DNA of 64,000 bases, from assembly GCF_907165205.1 (NCBI RefSeq), contig NC_058195.1, forward strand, positions 12,400,001-12,464,000, read 5' to 3'. The DNA is from Coccinella septempunctata (Eukaryota > Arthropoda > Insecta > Coleoptera > Coccinellidae). The translations under genes were made by a program, and so were the position numbers. Below the pieces are notes generated by a model. It made no database searches and was not told the DNA's origin. It saw only the letters and a program-made list of their open reading frames with translations. Positions 23,211 through 34,200 of the stretch are shown here, one piece after another (the stretch's first letter is position 1; every line of letters begins with the position of its first letter).

Positions 23211-24780
23211 CGGTGCATACTATGGATATCGAAATAGTTACTTTCCTAAGCCCTCGTCCACACTGAAAAGAAGATCGAAGGCACATAGCACTTTTTTTGG
23301 ATGTTGATGTAAAACAGTAACATCATTCAACTGAGTTGGGATCATTTTACCGTCTGTTGTCTTTCAAAATTTTATTCTCTACACATTTGAAAAATTCACC
23401 TCTTATAATATTCGATTTCTAATGATGTTAGGGTCAGTTATATCATTATTATTTTTTATAGACCAATGAGTTTGCTGCTCACAGTACTACCTGTAGGTTC
23501 GGGTGACTTGGGACAGTCTTGTAACTTGGGACAATTACCCCCCTTGCAGATTTCTTTGTTTCTTACCATTTATGAGTGAAAGGACAAACTTAATAGATTG
23601 TATAGCGTCTTTTCGGTTAGTTCAACAATTAATTCCTGTTGAGTTTGTCGTGACCAGAACGTTTGAATTGACAGGAAAAATTTAACGAATTCAGGAGAGT
23701 AAAAGCGCGTTTTTTTATGGCCCTTATACTTTTCTAGTGTCCTGTATATGTGTTTCACTTTGTGCTTGTGGAATTTTTTTTGTCTGGATACGTGGGATAT
23801 TGGGTTATTAGATATGTTATGAAACAAGGTTGTTTACAAATCAAACGGCAACACGGATCTGTTTCATTTATTTTGTTGTTTCATAGGGTGACTTGGGACA
23901 ATGCCGAATTGATACTAGCGGCGCATTGCAGCAAGAAATATGCCGATTTTTCGCAGGATATTATTGTTTACGTTATTTCCACTAAGAAATCACCATAGAA
24001 TGAAACAAATCAAAGTTCCCTTGTTTTGCTCAGTTTTTTCACATTTGAGTTGCAATATATATTTACTTTCGCTGTAATAGGGGTTTATCAATTGATTTCC
24101 TCACCGAATTTCAACTATATAATCACAAATTCTAATTTCTTAAAACTATACACCGTCCGAAGTCACCTATTTCATTTGAGAGTTGAGAAATCAATAGATT
24201 GTAACTTGTATCCCAAGCCTACCAAATCGGTGGGTGACTTGGGACAAGTATATTTTATTTTTTTCAAAATTTATATCCGAATGCTGAAGCATGGTATATA
24301 TCCAAATCAATAGTCTGAGTCATTAAGCATATTCGAACCCCTTTTTCAGACAAAAATAGGTCACCGTTTTGAAAATATGACAAGATGAATTCAACAAACG
24401 TCCCAAGTCACCCGAATCTACGGTATCTAACGGTGCATACTATGGATATCGAAATAGTTACTTTCCTAAGCCCTCGTCCACACTGAATAGGAGATTGAAC
24501 GCACATAAATATATAGCATTTTTATGGATGCATGTTGATATAAAACAGTAATATAATTCAACAGAGTTGGGATCTTTTTACCCGTTTTGAAGCGAAACCC
24601 TCTATCGTCTTTCAAAAGTTATAATGTTGTATATAAGGTCTAAATGGTTGGAAGTTTATTCTCTACTCATTGCAAAAATCCGCCTCTGTTATGATATCAG
24701 ATTCCTAATGACGCGAGGGTCAGTTACTTATTTCATTATTATTTTTTAGAGACCAATCAGTTTGCTGCCCACAGTACTAC
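23211..24780. repeat. Direct duplication flanking a transposon copy
   Basis: Unit A (23211-23490) and unit B (24431-24780) both start 'cggtgcatactatggatatc' and both end 'acagtactac'. Unit B has about 70 extra bases near 24590-24650. The ACTTGGGAC element at 23490-24423 separates them, and unit B begins only seven bases after it. This looks like a local tandem duplication with a TA-targeting element inserted at the junction. Confidence 0.8.
23490..24423 (+). mobile_element. 'ACTTGGGAC' element, copy 2 (934 bp)
   Basis: Terminal inverted repeats CCTGTAGGTTCGGGTGACTT and the inverse of AAGTCACCCGAATCTACGG are flanked by TA at 23488-23489 and 24424-24425. The decamer ACTTGGGAC or its complement GTCCCAAGT, with small changes, recurs through the element at both ends and internally. 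The short open frames (such as plus 23750-23998) are shared with copy 3 in part only and contain no recognisable domain. Confidence 0.88.
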
Positions 24781-25022
24781 TCGAAAGATTAATATACAAT
24801 AAAATTATAAACAGAATAGAAGTAGAACAGAATTCACTAAACATACTAAAACTAAAAAATTATAAGTTTTTATTCGGGAAAAATTATGTCAACTTTCCAT
24901 TAGGCATGGAATAGAGTAAACACCATATCCAACACATTAAAAAAAATTAAATTGTTGTAATGTCTTCCTTATAGCATATCAAAAAATGATTTCAATAATT
25001 GTATTAATAATTTTCAATCCAT

Positions 25023-26442
25023 TCATATATACAGAAGGAAAGCAACTACAGCAACCAAACATGCACTAAAACTATATTCTGTACGATATGAGGTGTTGCA
25101 AGCGTCTCCAAAACATTGGCAGTTCCTTTCCTTCTTGAAATCAGTGTCTGCCCTCCAACAATGATCCTTGGGCTCCTTGTGAAGGATCCATCCGCAACTC
25201 CTTCTAACTCGCTCGGTTTTCTCGTCATTCTCAACTAGGAATCCCAAAAAATTAAATTATTAAGGGGGCACAATGTTAACTTATCGGTTGCTCACGTTGT
25301 TGATATAATTTTCGGCAGAATGTCACATTTCCCTCGAGTTTTGGACATTCCTTGTAATGTTCTGAATCCGTGTCGTTATTTTTTAGCGTCAGGCATTCTG
25401 GATTGTCGAAAGAGTTGCATTGGAAACATTTCAGTGCGTATACTGAAACAAATGTGAATAATAAAAATGTTTTTCTGATTTTGACATAGGAATTGACACT
25501 TTTTAAAACTAATATACTCAAAAACTGTTTTTTTACAAGAAAATACAAGAGACCATATTTGTTCTGAATGAATGAAGTGCTCAAAAACTAATTTTTCAAC
25601 GATATAAACTGACAAATTTCAGGTGTGGCTTTTTTTATTTCTACCCTTTGCAATTGCAGAGAAACACCACCAAATTTTTTTTTATTATTTCTCGGTCTCA
25701 TAAAATATCTGTCATATCTCTCAGTTCTCTGGTTTCTGAGAAAAAAAAATAAAAACTGCTATTCAGGTGGGAAGGGCAATATCTCAGGAGACTGTATATC
25801 TAAGCAGGGGCTGCTCAGAAACATTATAAGATAGCTGATAGACCCACACAATTGTCAAGGAATCCCCTTTACATTTTTTCGTAACTATTCATTTACATCC
25901 TGCAAACATCGGAAATTTGTGTGGGTGTTTTATCTGTCTCATCATAAGTCATAACATAACTATCTAACAACTGCATGAGTTAAGATGGACTAGTTTTTGT
26001 AATGAAATTTTGGATAGCGTGAAACAAATAATTCATTACAGATTATTACAGCTTCAAAGTAGCAAAAGCAATTTCACAGAAATGTGCTAAATGAAAAAAT
26101 TCAAAATTTTCTTCAACAAATTCCTAGTTTTAATGGTTATACAAAAAATAGTATATTTTTATCATGGCTGCGTAATTCTGGAGTACCTACATATATTTAT
26201 ATTCTCCTTAAATTTGGTATACAGCTTCTGTAAACTGTGCAAGCAACTACATAATTAATGAATCATTTTTCTATGGCAAAATTTTTAATCAGCAATGGAT
26301 TTCGGAAATTTTTGCCATAGTCAGGCTGTATGAAAATGGATATAACATTAACTCAAGGGTTATTTTTGTAAGCTTTCTTACCTGCTGTCAAAAAATAAAA
26401 CAATAATAAGACGCTAACTTGAAAAATTGTAGAAATTTGCAT
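25023..26442 (-). CDS. Ly6/QVR-type three-finger protein (139 aa)
   Basis: Exons 26382-26442, 25296-25442 and 25023-25234 join in frame through two phase-1 introns with GTAAG and GTGAGC donors and TTTCAG and CCTAG acceptors. Exon 1 encodes a leader starting MQISTIFQVSVLLLFYFLTA. The mature protein opens with LKCFQC and carries the ten cysteines of the three-finger fold, ending CQCFGDACN, then a hydrophobic tail that suggests a GPI anchor. An N-glycosylation sequon (NNDT) and another (NVTF) lie in the first loop region. It would act at the cell surface or be secreted, but its partner is unknown. It is the most compact of the cluster and lies divergent to the PPIL4-type gene, with 1.48 kb between the start codons. 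Confidence 0.9.
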
Positions 26443-27918
26443 GTCGATCTGAAAAAAAAACCTTGATTAAAATAAATCGAACATCAAGCTAGATTTTAAA
26501 GATACATATACACTGTTTATACATAATTACTGAAATGTATGTCATTGACTTCAAAATACATACAAATTTGAATTCAATTAATTTAACATTTCTTAACCCC
26601 TATAAGTTAACACGGTTTATGAAGAAACCATCAATGACTAAATCATCTCAAGCATCAGAAGAAATATTCATTTCTGGCACAAAAACTTAGGGTTGCATAA
26701 TTTGAAATTAAAATTGACCTATTCGAGCATTTTTTCCAATAGTATGTGAGCAAGGTATGAATTTTTACTCACTCTGTAGTTTCATATACGTACGGTCAGA
26801 AAATCGTAAAATCCTAAGATCAATAATTCGATAAGTACTTGTAAATCTCACCTCATTCAATTTTCAGAAAACAACCAGATTCATATGTCACAACTGGATT
26901 ACGAACACTGTTGTTCATTCATGATAAAGAATAAGTAAGAATTCGATTGATAAAAATGAACCTAATGTACAACCTCATATCTTGAGGTTACAGTTCAAGC
27001 CCAAACTATAAATATTCAATAGAGATGTTTATGTGAATATTTCACGAGTTCGGCTTACTTATTTATGTCGATAATGATACTCGAAAGAAATGCGAATGGA
27101 GCACTATTTGTTAGTATACAATAAAAAATTAGATATTAAAAAAAGAAAATAAACACATTTAGTCAGGAATTGGTAATGAAGCAAGAAAATTATTGGTCAA
27201 GTAGGCTATGAAATTTCGAATATTGATTTAGGTATGTATCTAAAGACCAATAAGCGTTTGAAGCTAAATTACCAGTTTTCTGTCCCATTGATAAGATTCC
27301 TAGGAACAAGTTCATTATTATTTTGCTTTATATCGGTTATTTTCAAATTTTGAGCCACAAGAGTAGTATCAAATGTTAAAAATCAATTCTGTCCAGCTGG
27401 TCCTCAACATTCTAATTTCCGAATAGAAAAAGCTAGGTAGAATTTGAAATTTTCATTGAGGTCGCGTACTTGTTAAAGTACGCAAAATCTGGCCGACGGT
27501 TTCGGAGTTATAGGCATCTTCAATTAAATTTGAACAGAGCGCCGCATAAACTCTTGATTCAATCCGTGCAAGTGCAGGAGACCGGTTGTGGTTGTCTCTG
27601 GTCCGTTCTTTCCTCATTTTTTTGAATAACATAGTAATCATTCATTTTCTGAAATTTAAGTCTTCATTAAAAACTATGGAAGTGGGAAATCCACGTAACT
27701 GGTATCCGTTACGTTTTTAGAAGAAGAAGAACAGTAACCTATGGTGACTCTCTCTGTGATAAGTTGTCCCTGTTAACCTCACTTTCAAAGAATGTCAAAG
27801 AGGGAAAACAAAACAATTTGATGCTTTTATTAACTGCTGCCGACCCTGTGGCCCCCACAAACCTGTCTTGAACCCTTTGTTTTTTGTGCTTAGTTAAGAA
27901 AATAAACATTAGTTCATT
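26443..27918. promoter_or_regulatory. Shared upstream region of two divergent genes
   Basis: This 1.48-kb stretch separates the start of the minus-strand Ly6 gene from the start of the plus-strand PPIL4-type gene and must hold both promoters. I cannot name specific sites. It contains a small stem (gcgtactt, loop, aagtacgc) at 27463-27482. A block near 27205-27230 ('gtcaagtaggctatgaaatt') matches the terminal repeat of the element at 51379-53621, so a transposon end has probably contributed to it. Confidence 0.4.
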
Positions 27919-30090
27919 ATGTCTGTTGTTGTCGAAACAACACTTGGTGATATAACAGTGGATTTATTCATCAAAGAACGCCCCAGAGCTTGCTTGAATT
28001 TCTTAAAACTTTGTAAAATCAAGTATTACAATTATAATTTATTCCATACCGTCACCAGAAGGTTTATTGCTCAAACTGGAGACCCTACGGGTAGTCGAAG
28101 TGGAGGAGAATCCATATTTGGTGTGCTAGATGGACCCCTGAAAAGATTTTTTGTTGCTGAAACTAAACCACGTATCAAGCACACGATCAGAGGGTTGATT
28201 TCTTTTGTGGGTAATGAAGAAAATATGATTGGTTCCCAATTCTTCTTCACCTTGGCTGATGACCTAACATATTTAGATGAAAAGCATTGTGTTTTTGGGG
28301 AAGTGGCAGAAGGGTTAGATGTGTTGGAATTAATAAATGAGGCCATCTGTGATTCAGATGATCGGCCATATCAGGATATCCGTATTACTCACACAGTAAT
28401 CTTGGACGATCCACTTCCTGATTTGGAAAAAATGGTCATTCCTTCTAGATCACCATCACCGTCAGCTGAGAGATTACAAGGAGGTAAATTTGTTTCTATG
28501 AATACTTTTTCAACATATTGTTAATAACTCGTGCTACAATAGACCGCTTGGTCGCAGTGGCAGGTTTGGGTTTATCCGTCCAACACACCCAGCAATCAGT
28601 AATCAGTAATAACTTGAATAAAATGGTACAAATTAAATCAGAGAATATCATTGAGAACGGAAGGTTGAATAATAAGCTATGTTTTTCGAGACCCAACTCA
28701 ATAGTTATATTCCATTTCAGGTCGCATTGCTGCAGATGAGGAAATCGATGAAATTGCTGGCAAATCAGCAGAAGAAATAAATGAAATGATAGCTGAAAGA
28801 GAAGCAAAGGCCAGAGCTACAATCCTAGAAATGGTTGGAGACCTTCCAGATGCGGATATGGCACCCCCTGAAAACGTGCTCTTTGTTTGCAAGCTTAATC
28901 CAGTCACTTCAGATGATGACCTTGAAATCATATTCAGCCGATTCGGAAAAATAAAATCTTGCGAAGTTATTAGAGATCATAAGACTGGTGATTCACTTCA
29001 GTATGCTTTTATTGAGTTTGAGGATAAGAAATCCTGTGAAGAGGCATATTTTAAAATGGATAATGTTCTCATAGACGACAGAAGAATCCATGTTGACTTC
29101 AGTCAGTCAGTCTCAAAAGTGAAATGGATGGGTAAGGGCAGAGGTGTCAAACATTTCACGGAAAATGGTTCAAAAAAAAAACATGATTTGAAAGAAACGA
29201 GCTACAACGATGATAACCAATCGGAAAAATATAGTAAATCTGGAAGAAAAAGATTATCAAGACCTGAATATGATAATGGTGGGAAATATCATCAAAAAAA
29301 TAGAAGTCCCACTAGAGGACATAGAAGAATGCGAAAGAGTAGAAGTAGATCGCTAACACCCAAATTCAGCAAAAAAAAGAGCAGAAGAAGTAGATCAAGG
29401 AGCTCAAATGGTAGGTCATCATCACCAAAACATAATAACAATGAAAAAGGTCGATCCCTTTTATCAGATAAGAGATACGAGAGGAATACCAAAAGGGGTA
29501 GGTCTCGAACACCTGAAAACAATAAAACAGAAAAAAGAACTAGACCTTCATCATCTGACCACAAGAAAGGCTATAATGAGGTTAAAATTAAATCCAGAAG
29601 TAGAAAAAGTAGGTCTCCCTCATATAAGAAAACAAAACATAGGAAAAGCAGGCCAAGTAGTACTGACAGCAGTGTATCATCTTCAACCAGTGAAAGTAGT
29701 ACATCAGATTCGTCTGAACATGGTGAAAGCAGAAAAAACAGAAAGGGTAGATCAAGGAGTAGAACAAGTAGATCTTCCTCACCTGAAACAAAAAAAAATT
29801 ACAAAAAAAATATAAACAAGGAAAGATCGCATGATAGAGGTGATGAAAAACATAAGAGGTCAGGGAGTTCTAAATATATGTCCGCATCTAAATCTCACAA
29901 GAGAACAGCTGAAGAAAGCAGATTGAGAAGTAGAAGTAGATCTCAAACGCCTAGAATTAAAAAAACAAAAAATAGAAGAAGTAGATCAAGGAATAGTAGG
30001 TCACTTACACCTCAGTATAAGAAAAGAAAAGAGAGCTCAAGAAGCAGTGAAAAATCTACATCTGACAAATACAAAAAATATAGAAAATAG
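27919..30090 (+). CDS. PPIL4: PPIL4-type nuclear cyclophilin with RRM and RS domain (644 aa)
   Basis: Exon 1 (27919-28483) and exon 2 (28721-30090) join in phase 1 using GTAAAT and TTTCAG. Residues 1-161 form a cyclophilin domain (FIAQTGDPTGS, then GSQFFFTLADDLTYLD and VFGEVAEG). Residues about 240-318 form an RRM with RNP2 LFVCKL and RNP1 YAFIEF. Everything after about residue 340 is an arginine/serine and lysine-rich tail with many SRS repeats. The linker IAADEEIDEIAGKSAEE and the stretch IDDRRIHVDFSQSV are near-identical to human PPIL4. The catalytic arginine of classical cyclophilins is replaced (FHTV instead of FHRV) and the tryptophan site is Tyr, as in the human protein, so prolyl isomerase activity is probably weak. 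The family (Rct1 in yeast, CG5808 in Drosophila) binds RNA polymerase II and splicing factors. The RS tail is long, as in the fly protein. An AATAAA at 30098-30103 may serve polyadenylation. Confidence 0.96.
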
Positions 30091-31247
30091 TGTATATAAT
30101 AAAAATTACTGTGATGAAGAAATTTGTACTAGTGATGCATAAAAAGAAGGCTTAAAACAGGAAAGAGAGGTGAATGAAGATTCTGAAGCTTAGATTAGAA
30201 GTAAGAAATTGGATATAAGGAGAATGTTTTCAAACTTCATTGTTGAATGATGTTAGGCTATTTTTTTATGGAAATTTTTTTATTCAGTCCATATTTTCCT
30301 GAAAAATAAAAAGTATAGGTAATAATAGATGTCAGAGCTAAGCAAATTTAGCAATAAATTCAATTAAACAAGAATTTTCATCATTTTCTGAACCCTACCC
30401 TTTGATTTGTATGTTTCACATGCATTAAGAGGTAACAAATGAAAGCTCTAATTAGAAGTAGTAAAAAAGTATTTTGAAAAAGTGGGTTTTTTAATGACAG
30501 AAGGTAGAACTTTTCAAAATTTCACCTAAAATCGCCAATGTGAAATGAATTCAAGAAGGAAGAGTTATCATCTCAATTTCATAGGGAATAATAGTATGTA
30601 CTTTATTTAAAGCTTACTTCATTTCTGTTGTTTTTGCATTGAAGGGATGATTTTTGGTGTGGAGGAGAATGTTTTCTCTACTGGATATCATTTCCTGGCG
30701 TTGAAAGTATCTCTACTAATCTACTCTGTAATCTGTGCTACTAATTGATAAGTTCGATAGAATTTGGGTTCGTCTGGTCTGGACGCAGCATTAGAGGGCA
30801 ACTCTCTTAAAAAAAAAATGCTGTCCTCGAAATGCTCTTGAAAAGAGTGGATACTGCAGATAAATTTATTCGGAGACCATTGGGAGAGGTTCAGTTAGAT
30901 TCGACTCCAGCCAGATGGCGTTGGTTTAGTTTAACTTAAAAGCGGCTACTGGCATTTAATAAAGGCCGACAAAACTAAACGCTTCCCATCGAGATGAGAG
31001 TTGTATTGCTCTGACGAGGTCAAAAAGTGTTTTATTAGTTTAATCCAAAGATTATAGAGTTAGTTAGCTAACCTAACTCTATAATCTTTGGTTTAGTCCA
31101 TGTTGGCAGTATAGACGCTTCACTGCCTAAGAGACCTAACTTGGATTACTTGATGATATCAACCACAAATTACAGTAAGTATAGTCCCTATTCTCAACCT
31201 CCCGATGTACCGCCTAAAGAAGAACTATTCAAATGGACAATGGAAAA
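30091..31247. other. Convergent intergenic region with a perfect hairpin
   Basis: Holds the 3' ends of the PPIL4-type gene and of the next Ly6 gene, which converge here. Candidate AATAAA signals are at 30098 and 30305. A near-perfect inverted repeat lies at about 31038-31096: the arms 'aaagattatagagttag' and 'ctaactctataatcttt' flank a short centre. I see no coding exon between 30091 and 31247. Confidence 0.5.
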
Positions 31248-34200
31248 CTATATTAAATATAATAAATATAAAAAAAATTGCAAGCCCAACAATTTTGCAG
31301 TAAGCCTGCTCCTGCTACCGAAATTACAGCCGTCAGTTCCACACAAACATACAGACACAGCTGAGTCTCGGTCACTGTGAATTTCACACTTATCTTTGAA
31401 TTTGTGGTAGTAATTGCAGCCTCTTATCACAGCTTCCCTCTTCCTTTTTGTGAAATACACTGCAAATAAAATATAATATTTAGAAAATATACGACTCTTC
31501 GTATGCGAAACTAAACGACCTGTTTCAAATATTTCTCTGTTTTTTACCGGGTGAAATGCGGAATATAATAGGTTTGTTCGTAGAGTGGTTCACAACGGTT
31601 GTGAACTGTACAGAGCAAGCGCAAATGGATTTTCGCTGCCCTAAAATGCAATTACGCCAAAGATATTAATATATCTTTGAATTACGCTTGCTCTGTACAG
31701 TCCACAAACGTTGTGAACCACTCTACGAACAAACCTAATAGTTAATCCTGCTAAACTACACTCATGCTGTGGAAAGCATTTCATACTGGTTGCTAATGTG
31801 ACAATATGGATGTTTTCAAAAATGATTCTTTTATTTGACAAAAGGTAGAAGGTAGAACCCATCAAAACAAATTATTTCACGAAAAATCACCCATATAAGA
31901 TAATAAGATATTCAAGATGTCGGAGTTATCTTCCCCTCAAGTCAAATGCGTTTCTAAGTTCGAATTTGGAAGGTATAACCCAGCGAGCACAAACATCCCT
32001 GGGATGTTTTGGGATGTTTCGAAAATGTTGGCATGAGGATGTTTCTTTGAAACGTTATATGCACTTCCCAAAGAGGTCTCCAAAGGCTATTGGAAATCTC
32101 TATTTGTTCTGATCTGTGCCATCTGTGGCATTTCTTCGTCTACCTACTGAGAGGTACTGTCGTGTTGAAAATAATGTAAACGTGTGGATATCTTCTCTTG
32201 GCGTCGCATAGTTTGCCTTGGAAGGTTTATCCCAAATAAACAATATAATTCACCTATTTCATTTTGCCGCCATTTCCACTTTCTTCGTAGTTTGGACTGT
32301 GGACTGTTCGGAGTTGAAAGTTGATTGGTGATTTGTATAATATTAACTACTTCTGTGTTGGTTTTGATTGTGAATTTAGGATCGATCTCTTCATAGTAAC
32401 CAAATACAATTACTAAGTAAGTATTACATGAATTGAATGTATAGTGTTATGTCCAGAAACATACATATAACCTCAAAAGAATCCACGCTGCGTGGTTAAT
32501 ATTATTTGTGTATTTGGGACTAGGTATAAGAGATCATTGTATTTTGATTGGAATAATCGAATGGTATATGGAAGGTTATTATAATTATTCAAGAAATAAC
32601 TTTATAAAGTTTAAAGCCATATCATCGAGGATTTCAACATATTTCGATAATCTATCTCTGCCGTTGATAATACCCAGAATATTTTGTAAGATTACTCTTC
32701 CGACGATGATAATAATCATTCATCACTTGTGAATCACAAAATAATTAAAATTGTCCCAAAAAGAGAAGTTCTTGTTTTTGAAAACTCCTTTAAATTGTTG
32801 TATTGTATCTTTACATACCAGTACAAATAATGAAATGAATGAAATCGTTTCGCAAATCAACCTGGTCAGGAGCTATACAACTCAAATCTTCTAGATCCTT
32901 TCATGCAGCTATTTTCTCTGTTATTTTAATTGGAAAAAATCATCTTAACCTTCATATATTCATTAATTGTTTGAATTGTTTTTATTTTGTAGATGTGATC
33001 CATAAAAAATTCCAAATCACTAGGAAAGTATTCGAACTCTATGCCAAAGATTGGTTTAGGCATATTAGGCAGAGGAGGAGGGACGATAAAATGAAGGGAA
33101 AATAAATTTTTCATAAATTTTTTTTCATTTTCCCTTTCGGTACATCTAAAATTATAATCATTTTGTTTTCTATTATTTCTGTTTTTTTTATGTTAAATGT
33201 GATATTTCTTTTTGGTTATTTATGTTTGTTTTATTGAATGTGATATATTTTTTTGTTTATTCTCCCTTTCTGTAGTATAATATTTATCAATTATTTTTTG
33301 TTGTTCAATTTTTTATCTGAAATGGGATTTCTTTTCCTTTTGTACCTGTTGAAGTATCATTAAAATATTTTTATTCTTATATAGTATTCTGTATTTCATT
33401 TGAAAACTTTGTAGTTCATTTAAAATTGAATGTGGTATCCTCAAACATTCAAATGAAAGAAAAAAGGCCTCACAAACGAATTTCATATAAAGTCTTACAA
33501 ACAGCGATTTCGTGTGCGCAAAGCGCTATAGAAATGTTCTATTGTGTACATGAAAAGGCTATCAAAAAAACTTCTGAGTAGTTCTTTTTGTGACATCCCA
33601 GGGACAACCATATAATAGCCGCCTGCGGCGGACATTGGATGTTCTATAAAAGTTCTATTCATGTATAAACAGAACATCGCAGTGGATGTTCAATGTCTCG
33701 AAATCTCTTACTTTTAACATCTCTGAGATGTTTTTGTGCTCGCTGGGAAGGTGTAACCTAACCTAACGCCGTCCGCGTCAAAATACATTGCGCAAAAAAA
33801 TTAACGCACATTCTGAAAATCCCAATTTTAATGAAAGTTAACTCTACATTGACTTTATAACATATTTTTTATGTTCTCTCGGGAAGGTTTTGAACGAAAC
33901 AAGACACATTAAATGGAAGAAAAATTCAGGATTTCACCGAATCTTATGTGAAAGAAGAGAAATGAACAATTTCCAAAATACTGAAATGCTGATAAGTGAT
34001 TTAATACTTGGTATTTCCACCCCTTGCGTATACTCAAAATGAGTGATCTTAAAATGTTCTGATCTAATCCTTCCCAGATTTCTCCGAGTTAAATTCCTAA
34101 GTCATTAAGAGTAGCTGGATGATATTCTGAACTTCTCAGCCTTCTATTGAGGTGGTTCCAAACCTTCTCAATCGGATTGAGATCTGGACTTCTTGCAACA

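Noticed and set aside
27453..27641. Minus-strand frame upstream of the PPIL4-type gene as a small gene
   Set aside because: It has no motif and no splice context, and it lies in the shared promoter region.
28071..29791. Minus-strand open frames over the PPIL4-type gene
   Set aside because: They are antisense frames of the cyclophilin domain and of the repetitive RS region, with no independent support.
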